From assembly GCA_003427395.1 (NCBI GenBank), contig BFEA01000203.1, positions 95,562 to 151,161 of the forward strand: DNA of 55,600 nt, read 5' to 3'. How positions within the stretch are numbered: the first letter of the stretch is position 1; each line of letters opens with the position of its first letter. The position numbers and the translations under genes were made by a program. Positions 40,398 to 53,409 of this stretch are shown piece by piece. The notes under the pieces are model-generated. The model did no database searches. It was given only the letters and a program-made list of their open reading frames with translations, and was not told the DNA's origin. The DNA is from Chara braunii (Eukaryota; Streptophyta; Charophyceae; Charales; Characeae).

Positions 40398-42266
40398 GCG
40401 ATAAGAGAAGCGAGGCTCTAACAAGTCTGCCTTAACGCCATATTTACATATATACTAGGTGGTAAGAGGAGCGAGGCTCCGAGAAGCATGCCTTATCACC
40501 ATCTGACCTGATCTAATGGGAGACAGTAGATAGGAGAAGCAAGGCCCTTAAGGCCTGCCCTATCACAAACAGACGCCAGTAAAAGGGATGGATAGATACC
40601 GAGAGGTCTCCCATACTATTAGTAAGTTTTGCGATAGATAGGGATCGGTGAAAACCCTGAAAAGAGATCGATCCATTACTAACAGAAAACTTTCTGATTC
40701 TACTGAGGTGGAGGTAGAAGGAATGTGACCCCGTGTGACATATCATGCTACCTTAACCTATTGGTTGATGTCAATCTTATGATTTCACTCCATATAAGAT
40801 GGATGATACTTTGTCTATGTATGTCTGAAGGGGAAAGTTGGCGACATTGGCTCTACACTTCTCTTCTTTCATACGACTATCCCTATAAGTTGATCTGATA
40901 AGAGGTTAGAGAGGCTGCCTATGGGGAATTATATCAATGTACTATTACTCTGTCTAAAATGAAGTTCACTATAATGAACTTCAAATGGGGTCATGTCAAT
41001 GGCGAAGAGGTGTTGAGACATTGTTGACATGTGTGTGATTGCAGGTCGTCCTGATGAAGAAGACTCATTATGAGTCTATACAAGACTACATGTTGTTGCC
41101 TTATGGTAACATGTTGGTTATCCAACTCAACCCTCACTCACCCTCTACACCCACACTTTGCATCAACCTTTGCACTAAATGACATTTCTGTTTCGGGTCA
41201 TTTGTCTAAAGGGTCTGTGTTTGGTCAAAAGAGGTCCTTGAATGACTAAGTCGAAAGGGGGATGCCCGGTTGAAAGGGTTGGAAGTGTAAGTGTGATGTG
41301 CGTGAAAGTGAATGAATGGTTGGCTCTGCTAGGATTGTGTAATGTGATTTGACTTTGTCTGCAGGTCAGTAATACGACCAGCACATGTTATTCACGGCAA
41401 CACACTGAGAAACTTATGCTATCCCGGACCTTGATCCAGACATCTTATCAATGCGCGATTGGTTTGAGTACCCAACCTTATGCCTTTTCCTGATGTTAGG
41501 AAGATTAGGGTTATTGCTAAGGCTATGAGCCTTATTCATTTGTAGATCATCTCATATGTTCATGTTTGAGAGATCAATGACCTATATTTTCCTTAATGAA
41601 TTCAGAATGTTTATATGAAAGTGTTGTGCGTATGTGACATCTCCTCGCCTAATTACTCGAGCCTTATCTCACTTCACATGTATGTATGCTATGTTTAAAG
41701 GATTCTCATAAAGAGATACGATGTAGGTATATGTTTATAGGCAACCCCTAATGATTCAAGAGTTAAGGGGATCATGCTTCAGGAAGGGGATAGGTTATGA
41801 GTCATACATATTAAAACTAGTTATAGGCTAAAGCGTAGTATTCGCAAACATTCGTCAGTCGAGTCGACCTGATTTGAAAGTCGGTCCAGGAGATCAGCGC
41901 CCCGATGCCCGACGCGTATACGGGTCAGTCTTATGCGTTGAACCGCGCGTATGCGTGTGCTACGGCAATCGAGAAAACGCCCTCGGATGGTCTACCTCTG
42001 CGATTGCATGTAAAAGCCTTTGCACGTGGGTCAGTAGCTCAGTAGGGATACGCCCACCTGAGGGATGGTGACAGCTCCCGCAGGTGGAAGTAATGTTGTA
42101 CCTCGCGGGATCCCTAACCTGTCGTAGAGAGTCGCGAGAGGTATAACACGCGCGCACGGTCGGAGTGGTGTTCTCGTAAAGGTAACAAAAGACTCCTGCA
42201 TGACACGACCGTGAGGTCCGACACAAAACTACTTTGCGCTTGGGTGTGGGACCGCCGCGCGCGACA
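40205..42266 (+). mobile_element. family-L LTR, direct copy (L-c)
   Basis: Reverse-complement match of 23658-26150 over most of its length, ending GCGCGCGACA at 42266. The GATACGCCCACC module (41940-42170) is shared with L-a, L-b and L-d. The PBS expected after 42266 is not recognisable (CCGCTTTGATAATAG), but a gag-like pseudogene starts 264 bp later, as in an LTR retrotransposon. The left boundary is set by loss of similarity. Confidence 0.72.
40216..40570. repeat. five GTGATAAG-type hairpins with (AT)n spacers
   Basis: Units at about 40231, 40291, 40396, 40458 and 40526 are reverse complements of the 25.4-26.1 kb hairpins. Both arms change together in GGTGGTAA/TTACCACC (40292-40334). Long AT repeats separate some units (40216-40230, 40340-40394). 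Confidence 0.85.
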
Positions 42267-42529
42267 CCGCTTTGATAATAGACACCATAAGGGGTTAATG
42301 TCTAAGTTAGGATTGGAGAGATTTATTAGTGAATATTTATATTTTATTTTAAGTGGATATTTATTTGAAAGACTCTCTTCGGTAACGTCGTTGTTCTGAA
42401 TAAGATTCTTATATGCGTTTTCATAATGAGAACGACATAATTTAGTAGGGATATATTATGCGTTAGATTTAGTTAAGTGACTTTCATCGAACCTCGACCC
42501 TAACGCCGCTCGTTATTGTTCAACAGGTG

Positions 42530-43547
42530 ATGGGGTCGAGGGAGCTCGAGATGAAAGGCTCTCAAGAGAAGATTGGGGTTGAGGAACTTGCCTGCCTGCT
42601 GGGTATGCGTGATTGGGAGCGAGACAACCTACCTAAGGTTGAGATCGACTTCTTCAAGGGCTATCATGTTTCTGACTTCCTTGACAAGTTTGGGCAGATA
42701 GCGTCTCACTGCAAATGGAGTGAGGAGAAGATACTGATGGAGGTCATAAAATACATCCATATAGGCTTGAAGGATGAAGTCATTGATTGGTTAGAAGAGC
42801 GGGGTCATCATGGAGGAGGTTTTATGATGACATGTGGAATAAATACCGGCTAGGTGAGGAACAACTGACCAAAGACGATCTTGAGAAGATAGATCGATAT
42901 AGTTATGTGTCAGTAGGGCACTTCTTGGCGGAGTATGAACGTGCATCCCACAAGGTCTTGGCGTTGTCTAAACATGACAAGTGCTTTGTCCTCCTCATGA
43001 ATTTCATGGATGCCGAGCAGCGAGATTTGATCCGTGGGACAGAGGGGAGACTAATATGGGATAAGATACGAGAAAATTTTATGGAGGGGGATTTCGATCA
43101 GTACCTCTGTCATACTTTATGGGATGCAAGGAGTTGCAAAGTTGTTGTAAGAATAAGCTGGATGAAGGCGCAAAGGAAGTTGTAGCAGATGCCAGAGAGA
43201 ATATGGAAGGCAAACCTCAGAAAAAGGTTAAGAAGTCTAAGCAAAATCATAAGTGGGGTGAAGAGAACAGGGCGAAGGTCTGCGTTGATAAAGCAGAGGA
43301 GGCTGAAGTCAGAGACGTCGTGCCACATACGTGTGAGAGGACAATTGACGTCCCGAGTAGGGAGAAGAAAGGGAGACAAAGGGAACAGAAGCATGTAGAT
43401 ATAGCCCTACCAATTGCTGAAAGTATGACGGATCGTAGAATGAAGAAAATGAGAGACCAACAGACAAAGATAGTACGTGTTTTTTGCGGAAAGACTGGTT
43501 ATACCCCTCGTAGATGTAAGAGGGTAAAGGAAAAAGTTAAGAGGTGA
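42530..43547 (+). pseudogene. gag: gag pseudogene of the family-L element
   Basis: The ATG at 42530 opens a frame with FFKGYHVSDFLDKFGQIASH followed by CKWSEEKILMEVI, a retrotransposon capsid-like start. A frameshift near 42815 leads to 42787-43185 (FYDDMWNKYRLGEEQLTKDD and AEYERASHKVLALSKHDKC), and another near 43125 leads to a Lys/Glu-rich tail. The tail ends VRVFCGKTGYTPRRCK, a zinc knuckle in which the first Cys and the His are lost. It lies after an LTR and before unassigned sequence; pol is absent. Family assignment rests on layout and the knuckle remnant. Confidence 0.72.
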
Positions 43548-45579
43548 GACCGGTGCGCTTTAGGCAAAGGCTTGGTTCCCCTCAATAGCTATCATTTTTT
43601 CGTTTTGTCTCGTTTGTAGCCAGAAAGAGGTTAGAATAGTGTCAGCAGTCTTGAACGACCTATAAATAAATATTCAGTAGGCTATAACAATGTGGAAGAC
43701 TCGATTGTTGAACTGATAAGTGATTATCTTCTTATTTCTGCTTCTAAGTTGGATCTTCAAAGTTTTATGAGACGTACGTTTCATCTCGTATATACTTTTG
43801 ATTCCGGGCGTGGGATACTACTTCTTGGGATTATGTGTACAATCTGGGTTTGACTATCCACTCTCTAAGGTGATTTTTGGATTGGTTGAGTGCAAGTGAA
43901 GGTCTTGTAAGATTCTATTGTCTGTACGCTGACGTCCTTTCATCTCTGCAATGACGTTTGGGATCATTTTTGTGTATATTAAGTCTCCTATGACTTATAG
44001 AGTGTATTATACAAGGTCTTTTGTTTCTAATTGGGGACCTGAATTTTGTGATGATTTGAGACGTTTGAGGATTTAAAACTCGATATAATCTGATTTGTTT
44101 TTGAAAACCATCTTGGTATGGGTTTTGATTTCCCTGGGTTGCAGAATCGTACATGTTCTGGTTGTTATTGACATTCTTACCATTGTGGCCTTGTGAGTTT
44201 TTGGTGTTTATTATAATTAACGTATGAGAAATAAAAGAATAACAGTGTGAAGTAAAAAAGTGCATGAAGTGTGCGAACCAATAAGGGTTCAAGGAAGTGA
44301 AGAAAACGTAATTTTTGAAGTAAAAGATTTATGGGGGACTTGAAGAGTCCATAAAATTATATGAAGAGAGAGGTTATGCCTGAAGGCGGCCTGAGTGTTT
44401 ATTGGTTTCATCTGGTTTATCTTCAAGTGTAAGATATTTTTAAAGATTTTATGGATGATCCATCTATGAGTGGGAGGATGGCTGAAAGATTTTTATGGTT
44501 GATTCTCTTTCAAGTAGGGAAGGGGTCTTAATAAATTTTATGGAAGACCCATCCTTGAGTGACAGGGTGGCTTGAAAGATTTTTATGATATAAGAGTTTT
44601 TATCCTTCACCAGAATCGATAACTTCATGTTGTTGGTTCTCAGCTGCCGGTGGGGGCGTCGTCTGCGGCAAAGAAACCATCCTGATTCTGGGACCCCTCA
44701 TGTTTGACTTTTGGTTGTGAGTCACATGTGATTTTTGTACGCGGCGGAGGATGAGAAAAGAACCGTAAGAATCGACATCCCCATTTGTGTAAGTCGCGTA
44801 ATAACCAGTGTAGGTGTGATCTGCGGCAGGGAAGCCCGCCAGATTCAGGGACCCTTCACTTAGATTGTTATGTGCTGCAAATGGTCTAGCATGCGGCAGT
44901 GATTTCCATGATTGAGAAGACTGAGTTGACTAATAGCCGGTGGGAGTGTCGTCTACAGTAAGGGAGCCCACCTGATTTTGGGGACCCTTCAATCGACTTT
45001 AGTTTTGTTGAAAGTGGCGTTATCAATGAGTGGGAAATAAGTGCGTTTATTTGGAAAAAAATTATGAGAGTTTGCTCACTGAGCAAAATTTATGGGTAGG
45101 ATTGACTAAGTGTGCGACGAAGGTGAAGAAAGTTGCTCGTAAAAGCAGGAGTTATGGGAAAAAAGGATGATTTTTATTTTATTTTGAAAGACTTAGTGAA
45201 TACCCTCACCCATCTGTTTGATGAATTTGTAAAATTTGTGGCTTCTACGTGATAGTAATGACTTGAGGAATTGGGCTTAACGAGGTCCTACCCCTAAGAT
45301 ACATTTGTGGCGGGGGTGATAGGGTCATACACCCTAATCTTCTAGTTAGCTGAGAGATTGGGATGTCCGATTATTCCACACAATGGGATGTTTCTTTGAG
45401 AGAAGCTTGAAAAGGATGTATGACTGAGTTGAGTCGGAATGATCGTTGTAATCCACCGCCGAGTTTGAGTTTAGTTAGTGGTAGGGTGATTAGGGTGTCT
45501 GACGTGATAGAGTGGTATTTGGTTTAACCATCCATTGCGACAGGGACGTTGCTTAATACGGTCCGGGCAGGTTGCCGTA
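43548..45579. other. family-L interior remnant with imperfect repeats; no pol found
   Basis: No PR, RT or IN motif was seen on either strand. Two imperfect arrays are present. An 82-bp pair (about 44452-44595) shares TTTTATGGAWGAYCCATCYWTGAGTG and GAAAGATTTTTATG. Three copies (about 44645, 44800, 44934) have GCCGGTGGGRGYGTCGTCTRC ... CCTGATTYTGGGACCC. Confidence 0.5.
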
Positions 45580-47280
45580 CCAAATACCCTTACAAGGGTA
45601 TTTGGCGTGTTTTTTGCAAGTCATGTCGATGCGGCCTCGTCCGTAGTTGAGTAGCGCGGACTAGGTATCGACAGCGAGCTGCAGCCATGCGCGGGTTAGG
45701 CATACATGGTGACGCAGACAGCGGGACGCGTGGCATTCATTCTTTTATTTATTATTTATTTATTTATTGTGTTTTTATCGTTTTCTAAAGTCCTTAGCTT
45801 GGCGATCGAGTTTGAGGTCGGCGTCAGGACCGACACACCTGGCTCCGCTACGGTACTGTCAGACACGGATGGCCGACACGGCACTCGAAGATTGGAAGCC
45901 TACGCCTCTTTCGGTTGGGCCGCTCGGGTGCCGGTATGTTCTTTGAGCCGGATAAATTCCCCAATCGCCGATCTGGAGACACGGACCGAAGAGGTCAACG
46001 TGTGTGAGGGCGGTGGAGTCCGTGGTTGTGGCGTCTTTTGTTTCCCATTTCGAGAGTATTGGTAGCATAAAGTGGAAGGGAATTGGGGAGCATTCCGAGC
46101 AAGCCTATGGGATAGCAACCCGAGGGTGGCGGGGGTCGCTGCAAGTGCACCGCCCGCCGGCCACGGTTTGTTGTGAGAGACTTGAATCAGGGCAAGCTTG
46201 TGGGACCCCACATGATAATGAGCTTGCCTGCGCACAGAGGGTGCCGGCCAGAGGCCCGCAACGGTATGTGGCTGCAGCCACCGTTTCCACGAAACCCGCC
46301 CCCACTTCGACCTTCAAAGATCTAATTCGAATATTTGTTACTACCATCAAAATTTGTACTGGGGTTTGCTACACCTAGTCCGCGCTGCCGCGGGCCCTGT
46401 GCCGTCGCACTGGTCGCAGCTTCAAAACGGTGTGCTGCAGTGTCATGCGGCCGGGGCTGATCGTGTTCGGTCGGACGGTGACTATACACTTTGTGGTGAA
46501 CTTTGATTTCCAAGATCATCGTCCTGCTGACCGTAGTATTTGGCATAATCTGCGGTGTTTGGGTTGCAACGCAGTGTAGCACCGATTGTATCCAATGGGT
46601 GATTCAGCTACACAACAACGAGGATGGGTGTTGTAACGAGAGACAAACGGGGGTAGCAAGGAAGAAGGTGAATGAACCAAGATAGGGGGCCGCGCTCGCT
46701 ATGAAGACGAGGCGAGTGCAGGAGTGGAGTGACCGGGCTGTCGGGTGATAGGACCGGGCCACTGAGATAGTTGGGCGTAGTGTTAGCAGCAGCGGGCGAG
46801 GCAAGGCAGTGAAACGATGGGCGTTAAGGCAGTGAAGTGGGGCCACGGAGAAGATTGATGAATCTAGACAGGCTTTGTGCCAGGTGCACGCACAGAAAGG
46901 GGGGGAGCGCAGCAACGGAGAAGTTATGGCGGGGGAGATAAGCGTACACCACTTGTCTGGCGGTGAGAACGAAAGAGGGGTGGTGCAAGTGGGGGTTTTC
47001 GGGGTAGGCGACCCCAAATATGAAGTTAGTTTAGTTAGAAAGTTAGTAGATAGTGAGTAAGTAGGAAAAACTGTTGCGCGGAAAGTGGTGGGAAAATGGC
47101 TATGGCGAGGTTGAAAAGCCTGTAGCTCGCCCATTTATTAACGAAATCGGGCGGGTCAAAGTGTTGGACAGGGGTCTTTGGGCCTGGCGAACCCGATTAA
47201 GCAGTCAGAACTATGAGAGAGTGATTAGGGTGAGAGTTAGTAGAGTGTATGATAAAACGGATTTCCTATTTCACAGTTAA
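45580..47280 (+). repeat. repeat family Y, copy 3
   Basis: Begins with the perfect 26-bp palindrome (45580-45605) and aligns to copies 1 and 2. The best conserved part, 46388-46700, matches 23257-23575. Near the end are CTCGCCC/GGGCGGG (47130-47154) and the GGGGGTTTTCGGGG block (46994). No transposase or RT motif is seen. Confidence 0.65.
46505..46685 (+). CDS. possible small membrane-segment peptide in family Y (doubtful)
   Basis: A frame translating IVLLTVVFGIICGVWVATQC, a 20-residue hydrophobic stretch, then CIQWVIQLHNNEDG is open here, and the equivalent frame in copy 1 (23374-23509) is also open with a few residue changes. It has no ATG at its start, and copy 1 ends earlier. Shared ancestry of non-coding repeats explains the similarity equally well. 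I list it only because the frame survives in both copies. Confidence 0.15.
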
Positions 47281-47505
47281 TAAACATTAATTTTCGTTTT
47301 GTTGTCATATTTTTATAACCTAACTCAACCTGTCATTTTTTTTTTAATTAGTGTCGTAAAATTGTAGAAATTACGACACGCATTTGTTTTTATCGTCAAA
47401 GGTAATAGAAAGTTAAAAAAATATATATATAAAGGTAAAAAATTAGAAAGATTTTTATGCTCGAGCGGGCACCAAGGTGTGACGCCCGGGGTACCCGGGT
47501 ATCCG

Positions 47506-47600
<95 letters not shown>

Positions 47601-47602
47601 TG
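47281..47602. repeat. AT-rich transition with poly-A/(TA)n tract
   Basis: About 42 A residues (47506-47546) are followed by some 25 TA dinucleotides (to 47597). CCCGGGGTACCCGGG just before (47487-47501) is a perfect palindrome. From here the window becomes markedly AT-rich. Confidence 0.85.
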
Positions 47603-48398
47603 CTTTTATGCATTTTCCGAGATGACTCAAAAACTGGGTTAATTTCGTTTTTTTAGAGTTGGATGTCAATAGGGGTAAGAAAGATATAAATTGGTTTTAA
47701 AGGGGCTAAAGGGTTTTGAAGGAGGGTGCCTTAGTGTAATCCTGTTATCTGAAATTCTGTCAGGAATTTTGATGTGACCCTCAAAAATCGTTTATATTTT
47801 ACACAACATATATTTTTTCTGGATTTTTCGGGGGAGGGGGAGGGGGAGGGGGTGGGCTGCCCTGGACCCTACTTGGGGGTCATGTTCGACAGGGCACCCC
47901 GGCGTGTATCCGAGCATAAGTTGGGTGCCCCAGCACCCGGAAAACCAGCCTAGCAAAAAAGTTGAATACCTTATCATACTTTATGTTTTTTTTTTTTTTT
48001 CTTTTATGCGTTTTTCCAGATGACTCTAAAACTGGGTTAATTTCGTTTTCTTAGAGTTGGATGTCAATGGGGGTAAGAAAGATATAAATTGGTTTTAAAG
48101 GGGCTAAAGGGGTTTGAAGGAGGGTGCCTTAGTGTAATCCTGTTATCTGAAATTCTGTGAGGAATTTTGATGTGACCCTCAAAAGTCGTTTATATTTTAC
48201 ACAACATATATTTTTTCTGGATTTTTTTGGGGACGGGGAGGGGGAGGGGGAGGGGGGGGGTCTGCCCTGGACCCTACTTGGGGGTCATGTCCGACAGGGC
48301 ACCCGGGCGTGTATCCAAGCATAAGTTGGGTGCCCCGGCGCCCTGAAAACCAGCCTAGCAAAAACGTTGAATATTTTATCAGACTTTATGTTTTATTT
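47603..48398. repeat. 398-bp tandem direct duplication
   Basis: Two adjacent units begin CTTTTATGC (47603 and 48001) and stay nearly identical to GTTGAATAYYTTATCA. Both carry GGGGGAGGGG runs and the GC-rich CCCTGGACCCTACTTGGGGG. Few differences indicate a recent event. Confidence 0.92.
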
Positions 48399-51300
48399 AA
48401 AATTTTAACTAACTCTTCAATTTAGTAAACATTTCAGCATCATCCTTTATAGGGAAAGTACTTTACAAAATTCATACCAAACCTAGGCGACCAGAGTGGC
48501 CATCGGACATATATAAATAAATAAATAATATAAAAATTTTAAATTTCCCCCTGAGGCAAAAATTGTTTTATTTAGTTTTCCACAGAACAGACTTTTTTTT
48601 GTAAATCATTTTTTTTTTCTTGTTGGGACATTCTCTGGTCCTTAAACGGTTTGGTCGTCAGATAATACAAGGTGACAAAGGACGTCGCGGTGGTAGTCTA
48701 TTCCTAAATCAAATTAATAAAAAAATTTGAACATCAATCTAATTCTATAATTAGACAAACTCCTTCATTTAACAATAATTTTAACAGAATTTTCCTTAAG
48801 AAATCAACTTTCTATAAACTTTACAAAACAAAATTGAAAACAAGATTTTTTAATTCCGAAGTAACCCATAAATTTAATTAGTTTTTTAATTTGGTAAAAA
48901 TTTTGACAAAACTTCTTTGTAACGAACTTGCCTTAATAAATTTTACTTGACCAAATTAAAATAAAAACTTTCAGACTTAAAGCTAACTAAAGATTTTAAC
49001 TAACACTTTAGTATTGAAAGTTTGGGTACCACAGTCCAAAGGGAAATAATTTTATATATTTTTACTAAGTCGAAGTTGTTAAAAATTTGATTAAATTTGA
49101 ATTTAGTACAAATTTTGATAGCACTTTTTCTTATAAAGTAACTTTAAAAAAGAATTATTTAAATAATAATCCAACATGAAATATCGAAACTCAAACATTT
49201 CATAAGTTAATTCAATTTTTTTGTTGAGTAAAAAGTTTGACAATATCTTCTCTATGAAGTACTCATAAAAATAAATCATCATACCAAATTCAGAAGAAAA
49301 AAAAAAAAATTAAAATATTAACAACTCTCTGATTTAGTTAATTATTCGGCCGTATCTTCCCTAGGGAAATAACTAACAATATATTTTTACGAAACCAAAA
49401 ATGAGTCAAATTTTTTAACTTACTCAAAGTTTTGAAAAATCAACTTCCCCCATCAGGTAATAGTTTACCTAGGGCTCCAACGCTTGACGAGTATTTACAA
49501 CTAAGGTATGTTAAAAAAATCTCATGATGATTTCAAAAATTGACAGTGCGACAATTGTTTGAAAAAATGAACAACATAAGACCCAACTTGCATATACATA
49601 AATAATTTTTTTTTTTCAACATTTAATAATTTTTATCATTCGTGCAAAGAACGAGAACAAAATTTTCAGAAGATGGTGGACTATTTATGAAAAAAAAAAA
49701 AACAATCACTTGAAAATTATTTATAAACAATGCAACCGGATCATCCACGAAAAGAACGATATCGTCCTTTCAAAAAAACAAGTTGAAGAAGCATGCACTC
49801 GAACCATCCACTAAAGGGAGAAGAACGACACTTCATAAAACAAGTTAAAAAAAATGTAATTGAATCATTAACGTAAAGGACGATAACGCCATTTTCATAA
49901 AATTGAAGAATATAAACGACTGATTAATAAATGCAGGAGATTAAAAAGTATGTTGAAGTCAAACTAGTTCATATAAATAGTACATGCAATTAAAATTTTA
50001 ACTAAGTTTATATAATTATCCAAGATTTCTTTATATAAGTGTTAAATAAACTATTCGACCAATCTATAAATAAGAAAAAAAATATTTTTATTTACTTATG
50101 CATCTAAAGATATTATCTGACATTTTATTTATTATAGCAGATAACACAATAAACCATTGTAATGGGAGATATGAAAAATAAACACACTTAATGTACAATT
50201 CAGCCACAATGAGCCTAAAAAACTTTCAACAGTCGAACCGTGAAAAAATATATATACTTACTAAGAATAAGGGAGGTGAACAGGGACTTTAAAAACTCTC
50301 AAGAAATAAGGGGTCATTCAGACTCTCACTAAAGGGTCTTCAAGATGTCAAACATTCGTTGAAGCAATGACTATGAAAGATGAACCTCACAACAACAACA
50401 CCTTCATAACATCCGTAACAATGTACCCACCAATAGTAACAAAAAGTTTGTATTCGACACCACCATCAAGAACACAGCAACCGACATCCTCAATCAACAA
50501 ATATGGTTCCTAGCCACGTGCAACAATGACAAGCAACAATTTGATCATTCCAGCAATCCCTTCACTTAAAGGTCAACGGCAAGTCCTTGAAAAAATGTCG
50601 TAATTGTCTTTACTTTCTCCCGTTTCACTAAAACAATACTCCAGTCTGCAAGGAAATGAGCAACTGGAATCACAACAATGTCGGGTCATAAAAAGCGTGA
50701 AGTACAACCAACACTGACGAAAAGCAAATCATAAAATTGATGGTGTTTTAAAATGAAACGCTCCTCTAACTTCAATCTACATACAATCATTATCATAACT
50801 ACCGCATAGCAACTTTATTATCCTTCTTTCCTTTTGATTCCTTTATACTCTTTTTCAACTTACCTTTCTCTTCATTCACTTTTTTTTTTCATCTAACATT
50901 GTTGGCGAGTTCAACCATAGCGAGTTTGTGCGACTCTCATGGATTAGTCTCTTAGTCCCCTGTTTGTCATCCTCTTCTTTTCCTCTACCTACAATTTCTC
51001 CTTTTGTTTATGTACTTGCATGTAGTCAAGGTGCATTGTGTCACTTCTCCTTTCTTATGATCCATTGATGTATCTGTTCACCGATACGAGGAGGTTCATC
51101 TGAAATAAAAACAAACAAATCTTCAGTCTTAGAGAACACCACAACTATAGACCAACTTGAGACGACATGATGACAATCATCAAGAAGGGGACTTCAGAGA
51201 GAATCGACTACTAGTTGAGTTAGATAGTAAACGATAGAGATGCCATAACAAATTTTGCCTCACACATTATCCACATTTTTGCCCCATGTTTGTCGTTGCC

Positions 51301-51960
51301 TTTCTTTTGCCAACCTTCACCATCGTACATCGGTTTACTCCCTTTGTGGCACATACTCACTTTAAACCCTTGTGAGGGTCAAATTTTCTTACTAGTGTTT
51401 GTGATAATCTTCATAAGCAGATTAAACTGTAATAAAAATGGCAAGTATAACTTGGATAATGATGATGATGATCATCATTGGTCCGTACTGTGAAACACTT
51501 AGGTTTAGCTTACCATAGCGATAGAGGTAAAAAACAAACGGGAGACGACGATCATAATGAGAGAGAACGAAAACCGTGAACGACAAGGAAAATAGCGATC
51601 ATATACAAGAAAAACAACGATTATAACTGCAGTGACACTCATCATAAGTTTTTATATAAGCTCGTTCCGATGCTACCAGTTCATGCATAGTTCATCATCT
51701 TACAAGTTTCAACGGACATGCACACGCTTCAAATTCTCTTAGCATGTTGTAGACAGTGACGTAACATGTAAGTCGGGGTGCGTAAACGAGAGGAAAAAAC
51801 AGATAAAGCATTTTTTCTTATTTAGTCCTTCATGTTTTGGACTCTCTCTTGATCTCTTTCATCTCGGTTTCTTTCTCGTTTTTCTCATATTATTCCCTCG
51901 TTCTATAGTCTCTTATTGTAAGTTGCTCACAACAAACTAACACTACATTATCGAGCTCAT
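48399..51960. other. AT-rich sequence, no gene recognised
   Basis: About 3.5 kb of AT-rich DNA with poly-A/T runs and frequent stops in all frames. Short recurring words (GACAAAACTTC, AAAGTTTGACAA) hint at decayed repeats, but nothing can be named. A GAT repeat lies at 51460-51474. Confidence 0.5.
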
Positions 51961-52260
51961 TGATCCCAACGTGAGGATTATCCATGCTATGTCATGCAGG
52001 AGTTCATCACTTGGATGCAATGCAGAAAACGAGCGTTCCACTTCGATCAAGTGCATCACCTATACCTCTTAGGATCCCTGTGAGGTAAAACTTATCTTCC
52101 ACTCATGAGAGTTACTAACATCCCCATGTAAGAATATCCTCGCCAAACTACTGACTCATGTATGAAAACTTTTACTTGCAGTTAAAGAGGTGGACCAACC
52201 GAGGGCACGAGTGGTCAACGTTCATATCAAACTCGTGTGCAAACCATCACTTTGGGCCTT
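51961..52260 (-). repeat. family-L LTR 3' part, diverged inverted copy (L-d)
   Basis: The reverse complement aligns with 41990-42220: AGAGGTATAGGTGATGCAC, ACTCCTGCATGACATAGC, AGTAGTTTGGCGAGGATATT in place of AGTAGCTCAGTAGGGATACG. It is strongly diverged and AT-shifted, so it is old. Confidence 0.6.
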
Positions 52261-53409
52261 CATCTCCTGAGCTCGGTCCTGCCTCGGTGAACTAAAACAT
52301 CCCTCTTAACTACATGACTCATTTGCAAAAATATTTATTAGTAGATGCATCTAACATATGTAATGTTCCTTTTCAACTTGTTGAACTTATAACTGAATCC
52401 GTGTAAAAATAATAATTTATATGAGGTGCGAGTTCGTATATATTCATGTCGCTCAATGGTATATTATAATAATCAAACATGTGATGTCTACAATTATGGC
52501 GACACTTTATACGATATTCATAGACATGGGACCCTTCGTGATTTCATAGTTTCATGCAACCCTCAAGTGTACGCCAAAGATGATCTGAAGAGTTTTCAAT
52601 TTTCATGATATAAAATGACTGAAATAATAGTCGTTCCTCCTTTGTTGTGACTCTCCTTGGATAAATCACAACGGTTGGTAAGGATCGGACACTCTTACCC
52701 TAAGAGTGAACTTTTGGACGACTAAGGATATAATATTTGGTTCGCGGACTCAAATATCCTATTGTGAATCCATTACTTAGTATCAATTAGGTTTTATCAT
52801 TCATCATATTTTGTGAGTCTTTAGTCGGCAACAAACCCTATTAGGTTGGTTTTGCAAAAACTTAGTCAGCCTCGAGTCGACAACAAATCCTATTAGGCCG
52901 GTTTCTTTGTTTATCTAAGGGTTCGACTTACATCATAACAACTACGATTTGTGGATTAACTTATACTCAATCATATATTTTATGTGATCATATAAAAGGT
53001 TTGTATAAAATTTTGTATGAATCGCTCTTATTGACATTGAGGCGACATATGTGAAACTTGGTCAATAACATAAACATTCTTATTCGTTCACAAACAAACT
53101 CGATCAATTATTTTGATGCATTTGTAAGTCAACTACAGTATACATTAGCACAAATTTAATGCACCATCATTATTGACCATTTATCTCATTTTTATGTCTC
53201 TCATACTCCAAACTATTAAAAAAAAAAAAAAAACTTACTAAATATTTTTATAACTAATTACGACCCCTAAACCATTCAATAACCTTTTAAGTGAAAAACT
53301 ATACATATATATACGTAGAGTTTTCCATCTGGTGTGGGTGAGTGATAGTCTACTTTGATTTTGGTTAAGGTAGATTATCATTTACAGTGTAATCAGTGAG
53401 GGGATTCTG
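52261..53409. other. AT-rich sequence, no gene recognised
   Basis: Open frames are short and featureless. A pair of diverged repeats (GGCAACAAACCCTATTAGG at 52828 and CGACAACAAATCCTATTAGG at 52879) is the only structure noted, apart from GATAGTCTAC/GTAGATTATC near 53344-53380. Confidence 0.5.
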
